Shown: piece by piece, positions 34,827 to 43,093 of the stretch
Layout of the letters: every line of letters begins with the position of its first letter
How positions within the stretch are numbered: the stretch's first letter is position 1
Origin: Hydrogenophaga borbori
GTDB lineage: Bacteria > Pseudomonadota > Gammaproteobacteria > Burkholderiales > Burkholderiaceae_C
Direction: 5' to 3'
Length of the DNA stretch: 64,000 bases
NCBI RefSeq assembly: GCF_003417535.1
Contig: NZ_QVLS01000011.1
Coordinates: 124,001 to 188,000, forward strand
Position numbers and translations under genes: made by a program
Notes under the pieces: generated by a model
Database searches by the model: none
What the model saw: the letters and a program-made list of their open reading frames with translations, nothing else
What the model was told of the DNA's origin: nothing

Positions 34827-35701
34827 TTCATCTTCCTCAGGTCGAGGTTGAGGGCCTTGGCCGTGTCCCGGATGATGTTGTAGGCCGCGTCGTTGGTGGG
34901 GTGAAAGCCGTTGAGCTCGCCCTGGTCGGACCAGGGGATGTTCTTGACCTGCAGGAAGGCGGCCTGCACGCGCTTCTTCAGCTCGGGGTCGAGGTCCTTT
35001 CGCCAGACCGTGGGCGACTCGGGGATGGGGTCCGACTTCCACACCGTCACCAGGTCCTCGCGCTTGGCCAGGCCCTTGTTGATGGCCGCGTCGAGGATGC
35101 GGTCGGCGATGGCCACCGCGTCGACCTTGCCGTTCTGCACGGCGACCGCGTTCGAATCGTGCGAGCCCGAGAAGATGACGCGGCCGAAGTCCTTGTCGGG
35201 GTTGAAGCCGGCCTTGATCAGGCCGGCTTTCGGGAACAGGTGGCCCGAGGTGGAGCTGGGGTCCACGAAGGCGAAGGTCTTGCCCTTGAGGTCGGCCACG
35301 GTCTGGATGCCGCTGTCTTTGCGCGCGACGACCAGCGAGTGGTAGAAGGTGCGCCCGGCCTTCTTGGTCTCGGCCACGGCGAAGGCCTCGATGTCGGCCA
35401 CCGTGGTGCCCAGCACATACGAGAAGGGGCCGAGGTAGGCGACGTCGAGCCGCTTGGAGCGCAGCGCCTCGATCACGCCGTTGTAGTCGGCCGCCACGAA
35501 GGGCTTGACCGGCATGCCCAGGGCCTTGGACAGCATGTCCATCATGGCCTGGCTGTTGGCGATCATGGCGCGCGAGTCTTCCGAGGGGATCAGCCCCACG
35601 GTGAGCACGCCATTGGCGCGGGCGCCCGGCGACAGGCCGAGCAGGGGCGCGCCGAGCAGGGCCGGCGCACTGGCGAGAAGGGAACGGCGGGAAAGCGGCA
35701 T
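34823..35701 (-). CDS. phnD: Phosphonate ABC transporter substrate-binding protein
   Basis: The 292-residue protein starts with a signal peptide with a double Arg (SRRSLLASAPALLGAPLLGL), possibly Tat-type. VGLIPSEDSRAMIANSQAMM, ADYNGVIEALRSKRLDVAYLG and FVDPSSTSGHLFP follow, the last forming the phosphonate pocket of PhnD. It delivers phosphonates to PhnCE. It heads the operon phnD-C-E-A-ADH-minicistron-phnY and faces a LysR gene. Confidence 0.92.
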   Translation of the reverse strand: MPLSRRSLLASAPALLGAPLLGLSPGARANGVLTVGLIPSEDSRAMIANSQAMMDMLSKALGMPVKPFVAADYNGVIEALRSKRLDVAYLGPFSYVLGTTVADIEAFAVAETKKAGRTFYHSLVVARKDSGIQTVADLKGKTFAFVDPSSTSGHLFPKAGLIKAGFNPDKDFGRVIFSGSHDSNAVAVQNGKVDAVAIADRILDAAINKGLAKREDLVTVWKSDPIPESPTVWRKDLDPELKKRVQAAFLQVKNIPWSDQGELNGFHPTNDAAYNIIRDTAKALNLDLRKMK

Positions 35702-35877
35702 GGGGTGTCTCCGGTTGCGGTACTTGAAGCTGTCCGTCAGTTTTTGGGCGTCACATGTCCGATCCGTGACGCTGTGTCGCACTGTCGGTGCGAGGACGAC
35801 ATTCATCCAATTCAAGTTTTTACACCGATATATTGAGAGAACCTATAGTTGAGCAGGGATAACACGGAGCCCCTTCC
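35702..35877. promoter_or_regulatory. Divergent phnD / lysR promoter region
   Basis: This 176-bp gap holds an AT-rich block. TATAT and CTATA lie around a GAGAGAAC core (35829-35847), a loose dyad that could be a LysR T-N11-A site. No other element is clear. No Pho-box was recognised with confidence. Confidence 0.45.
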
Positions 35878-36741
35878 ATGCGACTGACACAACTGCGTTC
35901 CTTCCACGCGGTGGCCACCACGGGCAGCTTCACGCGCGCGGCCGAACGGCTCCACGTGAGCCAGCCCACCGTCACCACGCAGGTGGGCCAGCTGGAGGCG
36001 CTCTACAAGGTGGAGCTGTTCCACCGCTCGGGGCGGCGCGTGCGGCCCACCGAGATCGGCGAACGGCTGCTGCAGCTGTCGCGCCAGATGTTCGACCTGG
36101 AGGCCGAGGCGGTGCAGCTGCTGCGCGAAACCGGCGAGCTGCGCTCGGGCCACCTGCGCGTGGCCGCGGTGGGGCCCTCGCACGCCACCCGCATGCTCGT
36201 GGCCTTCAACCAGCGCTACCCGGGCGTGAAGATCTCGGTCACCACGGGCAACTCACAGGAGGTGCTGGACCGGCTGGCCGACTACAGCGCCGATGTGGGG
36301 GTGCTGGCGCAGGTCTCGTTGGACAAGCGCTTCGTCTCGGTGCCCTACAGCGAGCACCCGGTGGTGATCTTCTGCAACGCGGCCCACCCCTTCGCGCGCC
36401 GGCGCAGCATCCGCACCGCCGAGCTGCAGGGCGAGAAGCTGATCCTGCGCGAGGAGGGCTCCACCACGCGCAAGGCCATCGAATCCGCGCTGCGCGCCGC
36501 GCGCGTGCAGCCCGAGGTGGTGATGGAGGTGGCCAGCCGCGAAATCATCCGCGAGGCCGTGGCCCAGGGCGTGGGCGTGGCCGCGGTGTCCGACGTGGAG
36601 TTCGTGCCCGGCCCGGGCCTGCACGCGGTGCGCATCAGCGACGCGCAGGTGCGCACCTACGCCCACGTGGCCTGCCTGGCCGAGCGGCGCGACACGCGCA
36701 TGGTGCGGGCGTTCTTCGAGGTGATCGGGCACGAGGTCTGA
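35878..36741 (+). CDS. LysR-family regulator of phosphonate use
   Basis: The 287-residue protein has the LysR HTH (MRLTQLRSFHAVATTGSFTR ... LHVSQPTVTTQVGQLEALYKVELFHR) and an effector domain from about residue 90. Similar LysR proteins accompany 2-aminoethylphosphonate and phosphonoacetate clusters. Control by substrate instead of by PhoB alone would allow phosphonates to be used as carbon sources. It converges with the GntR gene across a 19-bp gap with an AGCGCCC/GGGCGCT hairpin. Confidence 0.9.
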   Translation: MRLTQLRSFHAVATTGSFTRAAERLHVSQPTVTTQVGQLEALYKVELFHRSGRRVRPTEIGERLLQLSRQMFDLEAEAVQLLRETGELRSGHLRVAAVGPSHATRMLVAFNQRYPGVKISVTTGNSQEVLDRLADYSADVGVLAQVSLDKRFVSVPYSEHPVVIFCNAAHPFARRRSIRTAELQGEKLILREEGSTTRKAIESALRAARVQPEVVMEVASREIIREAVAQGVGVAAVSDVEFVPGPGLHAVRISDAQVRTYAHVACLAERRDTRMVRAFFEVIGHEV

Positions 36742-36760
36742 GCGCCCGTGCCGGGGGCGC

Positions 36761-37411
36761 TCAGGCCCCGCCGCAGGCCGCGCGGTAGCGCGGCTCGTTG
36801 TCCAGCACGTGCTCGCGCAGCAGCGCGCCGGCCGCGTCCACGTCGCCGTCGCCCACGGCGTCCACCAGCACCTGGTGGCTGCTGACCGCGTTGTCGATGG
36901 GCGAGCGGTGGCGCAGCGCGGTGAGCTGCGAGCGCAGCACCTCGTAGCCGGCGCGCACGTAGGGACTGGGGCAGTGCTCGAAGAACTGCCAGTGAAAGGC
37001 CATGTCGATGCGCGCCAGCGCAGGCAGGTCGCGCGCGGCCTCGGCCGCCTTCATCTCCTTCACGCACTGCTTCATGCCCTTGAGCAGCGCGGCGCGGTTG
37101 GCCGCCATGGCCTCGCGCAGGGCCTCGGTCTCCACCAGCGCGCGGAAGCGGCAGAGCTGGCCCACCTGTTCGGGCGTGAGCCGAAAGACGAAGGTGCCGC
37201 GCTGCGGGTGCACCTGCACCAGGCCTTGCGACTGCAGGCGCACCAGCGCCTCGCGCACCGGCGTCTTGCTCACGCCCATCAGGGCGGCCAGCTGCGCCTC
37301 CGACACCTGCTCGCCCAGCTTCAGGTCGCCGCTGACGATGGCTTCGCGAATGCGCTCACCCACCACGTCGGTGAGCAGGCGAGGGCGTTCAAGCTCGAGT
37401 TGTCGGGTCAT
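36761..37411 (-). CDS. GntR-family (FCD) regulator of the TRAP operon
   Basis: The 216-residue protein has a winged HTH (VVGERIREAIVSGDLKLGEQ ... LAALMGVSKTPVREALVRLQ) and a helical FCD domain with the FHWQFFEH metal-site segment. It is divergent from the TRAP transporter operon. An 18-bp dyad TATCTGA-N4-TCAGATA lies between them and is its likely operator. It differs from the operator of the HDO regulon. Confidence 0.9.
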   Translation of the reverse strand: MTRQLELERPRLLTDVVGERIREAIVSGDLKLGEQVSEAQLAALMGVSKTPVREALVRLQSQGLVQVHPQRGTFVFRLTPEQVGQLCRFRALVETEALREAMAANRAALLKGMKQCVKEMKAAEAARDLPALARIDMAFHWQFFEHCPSPYVRAGYEVLRSQLTALRHRSPIDNAVSSHQVLVDAVGDGDVDAAGALLREHVLDNEPRYRAACGGA

Positions 37412-37461
37412 GGTGGTTTCGGATCGTGGGTGGGCAGTGTAAGGGCTTTCCCCAAATCCTA

Positions 37462-37479
37462 TATCTGAGATATCAGATA
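37462..37479. promoter_or_regulatory. Dyad operator between GntR and the TRAP operon
   Basis: TATCTGA-GATA-TCAGATA has perfect 7-bp arms. It lies 50 bp upstream of the GntR start and 46 bp upstream of the TRAP start, suited to controlling both. Confidence 0.75.
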
Positions 37480-37525
37480 CGATTACGGCAAAACCCTGAG
37501 TCGAACCACCGGAGACAGCGCACCC

Positions 37526-38077
37526 ATGGCGTTCAGCGAATCACCGGCCCGCCCCTCGCTCGCGGGCCGCCTGGAGCACGGTTTCGTGCGCCTGAACCAG
37601 GCCCTCATCGTTCTTCTCATGGCCTCGATGGCGATCCTCGTGTTCGCCAACGTGGTCATGCGCTACGTGTTCAACCAGTCCATCTTCTGGGTCGAGGAGT
37701 TCACCCAAATCCAGATGATCTGGGTCGCCTACCTGGGCGCCGGCCTGGCGCTGCGCGAAGGCCGCCACGTGGCCGTGGACATGCTGCAGGACGCGCTGCC
37801 CGCGGGCCTGCGCCACGCCATCCGCTGGTTCATCGCCCTGGCCATGGCGCTGTTCCTGCTGACCCTGGTGGTGCTGGGCGTGCAGATCGCCGAGTTCACC
37901 TGGAACCAGGAAACGCCGGCCATGGGCCTGCCCGCCGGCCTGCCCTACCTGGGCATTCCGCTGGGCGCGGCGGCCATGCTGCTGCACCTGTTGCTGTTCT
38001 GGCGCCAGTTCGTCGCGCGCGACTTCGTGCAGGTGGAAGAGATCGGCGACGACCACGCCGAGGAGGCGCACGCATGA
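37526..38077 (+). CDS. dctQ: TRAP transporter small permease (DctQ type)
   Basis: The 183-residue protein has four membrane spans and the DctQ hallmark VMRYVFNQSIFWVEEFTQIQ near residues 48-67. An acidic C-terminus (EEIGDDHAEEAHA) follows the last span. It pairs with the large DctM subunit to import an organic acid with sodium. Its stop overlaps the start of a 21-codon minicistron. Confidence 0.92.
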   Translation: MAFSESPARPSLAGRLEHGFVRLNQALIVLLMASMAILVFANVVMRYVFNQSIFWVEEFTQIQMIWVAYLGAGLALREGRHVAVDMLQDALPAGLRHAIRWFIALAMALFLLTLVVLGVQIAEFTWNQETPAMGLPAGLPYLGIPLGAAAMLLHLLLFWRQFVARDFVQVEEIGDDHAEEAHA

Positions 38078-38139
38078 GCGCCGCACGCACGCCCGAAGGC
38101 GCTCGCACCGCGGCGCACCGCGCGGAGGTTGGCGAATGA
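38074..38139 (+). CDS. 21-codon minicistron coupling dctQ to dctM (copy 2)
   Basis: The ATG overlaps the dctQ stop (ATGA) and the TGA overlaps the dctM start (ATGA). The peptide begins MSAARTPEGARTAAHRAE. GGAGG lies 7 bases before the dctM ATG, the same spacing as in the copy at 30788-30853. Shared residues include the R-x-PEGART core. Most TRAP operons join dctQ and dctM directly or fuse them, so this looks like an inserted spacer that keeps the reading chain intact. Confidence 0.6.
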   Translation: MSAARTPEGARTAAHRAEVGE

Positions 38140-39425
38140 GCGCCGTCCTCTTCATCGTCTTCGTGGTCGGCCTGGCCATCGGCGTGCCCATCGCCCTGGC
38201 CATGGGCGGCGCGGGCCTGCTGGCCCTGGCCATCGACGGCAACCTCTCGCTGCTGTCGGTGCCGCAGCGCTTCTTCGACGGCATCAACAGCTTCCCGCTG
38301 ATGGCCGTGCCCTTCTTCATCCTGGCGGCCGACCTGATGACGGCCAGCGGCATCACCACCGCGCTGCTGCGCTTCGCCGGCGCCATGGTGGGCCACGTGC
38401 GCGGCGGCATGGGGCATGTGAACGTGGTCACCTCGGTGATGTTCGCTGGCATCAGCGGCTCGGCCCTGGCCGACGCGGCCGGCCCGGGCGCGATCGAGAC
38501 GCGCATGATGGCCAAGAGCGGCTACGACAAGGCCTACTCCGCGGCGCTGTCGGCGGCCACCTCGGTCATCGGCCCCATCATTCCGCCCTCCATCGTGATG
38601 GTGATCTACGCGCTGACCGACAGCCGCGTCACCGTGGCGGGCCTGTTCCTGGCCGGCGTGGTCCCAGGGCTGCTGATGGGCCTGGCGCTGATGGCCATGA
38701 ACCACTACCTCTCGGTCAAGCGGGGCTACGGCACGGTGGGCACGGCGCCCGGCTGGGGCGTGCGCCTGCGCGCGCTGTGGCGGGCCACGCCCGTGCTGCT
38801 GATGCCGGCCATCATCATCGCGGGCATCCTCACCGGCCTGTTCACACCCACCGAGGCCTCGGCCGTGGCGGTGTTCTACGCGCTCTTCATCGGCCTGTTC
38901 GTCACGCGCACGCTCAACGCCCGCCTGATCTGCCGCGTGCTGCTGCAAAGCGGCCTGGTCACCTCGGCGGCGCTCATCATCGTGTCCATGGCCTCGCTGT
39001 TCGCCTGGCTGCTCACGCTGCTGCAGATCCCGCAGGCCATCGGCGCGGCCATCGGCGGCATGACCACGGACCCGGTGGCCATCATGCTGATCGTGATGGT
39101 TTTCGTGCTGCTCTGCGGCCTGTTCATCGACACGCTGCCGGCCGTGATCATCCTGGTGCCCGTGCTGGCGCCGCTGTCGGAGCAGTTCGGCATCCACCCG
39201 CTGCATTTCGCCATGGCCATCGTGCTCAACCTGACCATCGGCCTGGCCACGCCGCCCGTGGGCGGGGTGCTGTTCGTCATGAGCTCGGTCGCGCGCCTGC
39301 GGCTCGAAGAGCTCACGCGCGCCATTCTTCCGCTGCTCGCCGCCCTGCTGGTGGTGCTGCTCGCCGTCGTGCTCATCCCCTCGCTCAGCACCTTCGTGCC
39401 CGGCCTGTTCGGCTACGCGCGCTGA
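38136..39425 (+). CDS. dctM: TRAP transporter large permease (DctM type)
   Basis: The 429-residue protein has about 11-12 spans and DctM signatures: FPLMAVPFFILAADLM (residues 52-67), MFAGISGSALADAAGPGAIE (near 108-127), IPPSIVMVIYA, and a second repeat with LFTPTEASAVAVFYALFIGL. It carries the transport path for the solute delivered by DctP. Its first codons ATGAGCGCCG repeat those of the preceding minicistron. Confidence 0.94.
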   Translation: MSAVLFIVFVVGLAIGVPIALAMGGAGLLALAIDGNLSLLSVPQRFFDGINSFPLMAVPFFILAADLMTASGITTALLRFAGAMVGHVRGGMGHVNVVTSVMFAGISGSALADAAGPGAIETRMMAKSGYDKAYSAALSAATSVIGPIIPPSIVMVIYALTDSRVTVAGLFLAGVVPGLLMGLALMAMNHYLSVKRGYGTVGTAPGWGVRLRALWRATPVLLMPAIIIAGILTGLFTPTEASAVAVFYALFIGLFVTRTLNARLICRVLLQSGLVTSAALIIVSMASLFAWLLTLLQIPQAIGAAIGGMTTDPVAIMLIVMVFVLLCGLFIDTLPAVIILVPVLAPLSEQFGIHPLHFAMAIVLNLTIGLATPPVGGVLFVMSSVARLRLEELTRAILPLLAALLVVLLAVVLIPSLSTFVPGLFGYAR

Positions 39426-39467
39426 GCCCCTGTCCTTCCGTTCCCCAACCACAAGGAGACACCCGCC

Positions 39468-40472
39468 ATGAAGTTCAAGACCCTCGCCGCCGTGATGGGC
39501 CTGGCCCTCGCGCTGCCCCTGGCCGCGCACGCGCAGAAGACGCTGAAGTACGCGCACTTCCAGCCCGCCAAGGACGACCAGCCCAAGCACGTGGCGGCCC
39601 TGGCCTTCAAGGAGCACGTGGAGAAGGCCACCAACGGCTCGATCAAGGTCGAGATCTTCCCGGCCGGCCAGTTCGGCAAGGACCAGCCCACCATGGAAGC
39701 CCTGCGCCTGGGCACGCTGGAGATGGCCGTGGCGCACGACGGCGCCATCGGCACCGTGCACAAGCCCATCGGCGTGCTGGGCATTCCCTTCCTCTACGAC
39801 AACCATGAGCACGCCTGGCGCGTGTACGACTCCGAGTGGCTCAAGGGCTTCTCGGACGACATGGTCAAGAAGACCGGCATCCGCGCGCTGGGCTTCGCCG
39901 ACAACGGGGTTCGCCACTTCACCAACAGCCTGCGCCCGATCCAGACGCCGGCCGACATGAAGGGCATGAAGATCCGCATCCAGCCCTCGCCGGTGTTCAA
40001 GGCCCTGGTCGAGTCGCTGGGCGCCTCGGCCTCGGCCATTCCCTGGGGCGAGCTGCCCACCGCGCTGCAGCAGAAGGTGGTGGACGGCCAGGAAAACGGC
40101 GTGACCAACATCCTGGCCGCCAGCCTGTACCAGCACCAGAAGTACGCCACGCTGGACGGCCACGTGTGGTCGGTGCACGGCTACCTCGTCAACGACCGCT
40201 TCTACACCCGGCTCACCGACGTCGAGCGCAAGGCCGTCGACGAGGGCGTGAAGAAGGCCATGGCCATCCACCGCAAGATGACCGCCGAGCAGGACAAGAA
40301 CGCCAAGAAGATTCTCGAGGGCGTGGGCATGCAGGTCTATGAACCCACCGCCGCGCAGATCGCCGAGTTCCGCAAGCTGGCCCAGCCGCCGGTGCGCCAG
40401 TGGGCCGAGGGCGAGATCGGCAAGAACTACGTCGATGCGCTGTTCAAGGCCGTGGAGGCAACCCGCAAGTGA
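39468..40472 (+). CDS. dctP: TRAP transporter solute receptor (DctP type)
   Basis: The 334-residue periplasmic protein has a signal peptide ending in AAHAQ, then KTLKYAHFQPAKDD. The conserved carboxylate-binding Arg lies in KGMKIRIQPSPVFKALVESLG, followed by the ALQQKVVDGQENGVTNI segment. These are standard DctP features. The ligand is likely an organic or sugar acid, judging from downstream genes. AAGGAGA precedes the ATG. Confidence 0.93.
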   Translation: MKFKTLAAVMGLALALPLAAHAQKTLKYAHFQPAKDDQPKHVAALAFKEHVEKATNGSIKVEIFPAGQFGKDQPTMEALRLGTLEMAVAHDGAIGTVHKPIGVLGIPFLYDNHEHAWRVYDSEWLKGFSDDMVKKTGIRALGFADNGVRHFTNSLRPIQTPADMKGMKIRIQPSPVFKALVESLGASASAIPWGELPTALQQKVVDGQENGVTNILAASLYQHQKYATLDGHVWSVHGYLVNDRFYTRLTDVERKAVDEGVKKAMAIHRKMTAEQDKNAKKILEGVGMQVYEPTAAQIAEFRKLAQPPVRQWAEGEIGKNYVDALFKAVEATRK

Positions 40473-41446
40473 GTGAGCTGAACCAGGGAGGCGGGCTCGA
40501 GCGGCTCGTCGTCGCCATCGACGACGGGTACGCGAGCTACGACCAGGAAGAAGCCCTGCTGGGCGCCGAGGGCGCGCGTTTCGAGGTCCGCCCCTGCCGG
40601 CGCGACCCGAAGCGCGCGCTGGACGCGGCGCGCGAGGCCGACGTGGTGCTGGTGCGCGAGTCGCCGCTGCCGCGCGAGGTGATCCAGGGCCTGACGAAGT
40701 GCCGGGCCATCGTCCGCTACGGCATCGGCGTGGACAACATCGACCAGGTGGCGGCCAGCGAGCGCCGCATCGCGGTGGCCAACGTGCCCGACTACGGCAC
40801 CGACGAGGTGAGCTCGCAGGCCGTGGCCCTGGCCCTGGCGGTGTCGCGCCGCCTGTGGCTGCACGACCGCGAGGTGCGCGAAGGTCGCTGGTCCACCGGC
40901 GTGCTGCAGCCGATGTTCCGCCTGCGCGGGCGCACCCTGGGCCTGGTGGGCTTTGGCCGCATCGCGCGCATGACGCTGGAGAAGTTCGCCGGCTTCGGCT
41001 TCGGCCGGGTGCTGGTGAACGACCCGCGCGCCGAACTGCCCGATGGGCTGGAGCGCGCCGACATCGACACCCTGTGCGCCGAGTCCGACGTGATCTCGCT
41101 GCACGCGCCGCTGAACGAGCAGACGCGGCACCTGATCAACGCCGAGCGCATCGCGCGCATGCGGCCCACGGCCATCCTGGTGAACACCGCGCGCGGCGGC
41201 CTGGTGCACACCGACGCGCTGCACGAGGCCCTGGCCGCGCGCCGCATCCTGGGCGCCGGGCTCGACGTGTTCGAGCAGGAGCCGCCCGGCATCCACAAGC
41301 TGTTCAGCCTGGACAACGTGGTGGTGAGCAACCACATGGGCTGGTACAGCGAGGAAGCGATGCGCGAGCTGCAGCGCAAGACGGCCGAGGAGGCCGCGCG
41401 CGTGCTGCGCGGCGAGGCGCCACTGAATTGGCTCAACCGGTGGTGA
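40469..41446 (+). CDS. D-2-hydroxyacid dehydrogenase
   Basis: The 325-residue enzyme has the NAD motif LVGFGRIARMTL near residues 157-168, catalytic Arg in VNTARGGLVH, Glu in DVFEQEPPG, and His in VVSNHMGWYS. This is the SerA/glyoxylate reductase family. It interconverts a 2-keto and a D-2-hydroxy acid. The start is GTG at 40469, overlapping the dctP stop (GTGA). Its place after a TRAP transporter suggests it acts first on the imported acid. Confidence 0.9.
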   Translation: MSELNQGGGLERLVVAIDDGYASYDQEEALLGAEGARFEVRPCRRDPKRALDAAREADVVLVRESPLPREVIQGLTKCRAIVRYGIGVDNIDQVAASERRIAVANVPDYGTDEVSSQAVALALAVSRRLWLHDREVREGRWSTGVLQPMFRLRGRTLGLVGFGRIARMTLEKFAGFGFGRVLVNDPRAELPDGLERADIDTLCAESDVISLHAPLNEQTRHLINAERIARMRPTAILVNTARGGLVHTDALHEALAARRILGAGLDVFEQEPPGIHKLFSLDNVVVSNHMGWYSEEAMRELQRKTAEEAARVLRGEAPLNWLNRW

Positions 41447-41487
41447 GGCCACCAACGACACCACCAAGCATTGCAAGAAAGCAGGAC

Positions 41488-42135
41488 ATGAAAGAACTGA
41501 TCGACGGATTCAACCAGGTTGCCGTGGCCTCCGTGGCCGACGCGGTGGACAAGGTCTGCGGCAAGCGCGGCTACATGGCCGCCTGCATCAAGCCGCGCAT
41601 CAACGACAAGCGCATCTGCGGGCCGGCCGCCACCGTGCTGGAAGCGGCCACCGACGAATTCGTGCCGCCGCAGCACGCGCTGGACCTGATCGACGAGGCC
41701 CCGGCGGGCAGCGTCATCGTCATCAGCATCGAGGGCGGCGAGCCCGACGTGGCGGTGTGGGGCGGCCTGATGACCGCGGGCGCCGTGGCCAATGGCCACG
41801 TGGGTGCCGTGCTGGACGGCGGCGTGCGCGACCTCACCGAGATCCGCCGCGACTACGGCTTCCCGGTCTATGCGCGCGACGTGAGCCCCGGCACCACGCT
41901 GGGCCGCTACCGCACCGTGGCCTCGCAGGTGCCGGTGCGCGTGGGCGACATCCTGGTGCACCCGGGCGACATCCTGGTGGGCGACGTGGACGGCGTGGTG
42001 GTGGTGCCGCGCGCGCAGGCCGAAGAGGTGCTGAAGGTGGCGCGCGAGATCGACGAGCGCGAACTCGAGCAGGCCAAGCTCATCATCGCGGAGAAGTCCT
42101 TGCGCAAGGGCCTGGCCAAGTACGGCCGCATCTGA
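41488..42135 (+). CDS. RraA-family protein (possible HMG/CHA-type aldolase)
   Basis: The 215-residue protein has the RraA fold signature GGLMTAGAVANGHVGAVLDG, then GGVRDLTEI (the conserved R-D pair for metal/keto-acid binding), FPVYARDVSPGTTLG and DIVVGD-like GDVDGVVVVP. Family members are 4-hydroxy-4-methyl-2-oxoglutarate aldolases, oxaloacetate decarboxylases or RNase E inhibitors. In a catabolic operon the aldolase or decarboxylase role is the more likely. It starts 41 bp after the dehydrogenase. Confidence 0.85.
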   Translation: MKELIDGFNQVAVASVADAVDKVCGKRGYMAACIKPRINDKRICGPAATVLEAATDEFVPPQHALDLIDEAPAGSVIVISIEGGEPDVAVWGGLMTAGAVANGHVGAVLDGGVRDLTEIRRDYGFPVYARDVSPGTTLGRYRTVASQVPVRVGDILVHPGDILVGDVDGVVVVPRAQAEEVLKVAREIDERELEQAKLIIAEKSLRKGLAKYGRI

Positions 42136-42160
42136 GATGGGCGCCCACGGGAGGCCTGAG

Positions 42161-43093
42161 ATGGCGGCAGCAGCAGCGCTGGACATCCTCGCCTTGGGCG
42201 AGGCCATGGTCGAATTCAACCAGACCGGCGAGGGCCAGGGCCGCCTGTACCTGCAGGGTTTTGGCGGCGACACCTCCAACTTCGCCGTGGCCGCCGCCCG
42301 CCAGGGCGCGCGCGTGGGCTACCTCGGCGCGCTCGGCGACGACCCGTACGGCGCGATGCTGCGCCGCCTGTGGGACGAGGAGGGCGTGGACCACGCGAGC
42401 GTGCGGGCCGACCCCGCGGCCTTCACCGCGATCTACTTCGTCACGCACGATGAGCGGGGCCACCACTTCAGCTTCTTTCGCACCGGCTCGGCCGCGAGCC
42501 GCTACACGGCGGCGCAGCTGCCGCGCGAGCGCATCGCCGCCGCGAAAGTGCTGCACCTCTCGGGCATCTCGCTGGCCATCTCGCCGACGGCCTGCGACAC
42601 CGCCTACGCGGCCATGGCCATGGCGCGCGAGGCCGGCACGCTGGTGTCCTTCGACACCAACCTGCGCCAGAAACTCTGGCCGGTGGACCGCGCGCGCGCC
42701 GTCATGAGCGACGTGATCGCGCGCTGCGACATCTGCCTGCCGAGCTACGACGATGTGGTGGCCATCACCGGCCTGAACGACCCCGACGCCCTGGTGGACC
42801 ACTGCCTGCGCCTGGGCGCGAAGGTGGTGGCGCTCAAGCTCGGCGAGAAGGGTGCGCTGGTGGCGGACGCGAACGAGCGCCACCGCATCGAGCCCTTCCC
42901 CTGTCAGCCGGTGGACGCCACCGGCGCGGGCGACGCCTTCGGCGGCGCCTTCGTCGCGCGCCGCTTGGCCGGCGACGGCCTGCAGGCGGCCGGCCGCTAC
43001 GCGGCGGCGGTGGCGGCCTTGTCCACGCAGGGCTATGGCGCGGTGGCGCCGATCCCGCGCGCGGACGAGGTGCGCGCGCGGCTGGCGGGCTGA
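42161..43093 (+). CDS. PfkB-family sugar kinase (2-keto-3-deoxygluconate kinase-like)
   Basis: The 310-residue enzyme has LALGEAMVEFNQTGEGQ at the start, GGDTSNFAVAAARQGARVGYLG (ribokinase motif 1) and the ATP/catalytic motif DATGAGDAFGGAF with the base Asp. The residue pattern near the N-terminus resembles KdgK. It phosphorylates a sugar or keto-deoxy sugar acid. ATG at 42161 with GGGAGG before it is preferred to ATG at 42137. Its stop TGA abuts the stop of the converging next gene (TGATCA). Confidence 0.87.
   Translation: MAAAAALDILALGEAMVEFNQTGEGQGRLYLQGFGGDTSNFAVAAARQGARVGYLGALGDDPYGAMLRRLWDEEGVDHASVRADPAAFTAIYFVTHDERGHHFSFFRTGSAASRYTAAQLPRERIAAAKVLHLSGISLAISPTACDTAYAAMAMAREAGTLVSFDTNLRQKLWPVDRARAVMSDVIARCDICLPSYDDVVAITGLNDPDALVDHCLRLGAKVVALKLGEKGALVADANERHRIEPFPCQPVDATGAGDAFGGAFVARRLAGDGLQAAGRYAAAVAALSTQGYGAVAPIPRADEVRARLAG

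Noticed and set aside
35829..35847. A firm LysR binding site before phnD
   Set aside because: The dyad is weak and AT-rich stretches by chance give similar matches; kept only as a note in the promoter entry.
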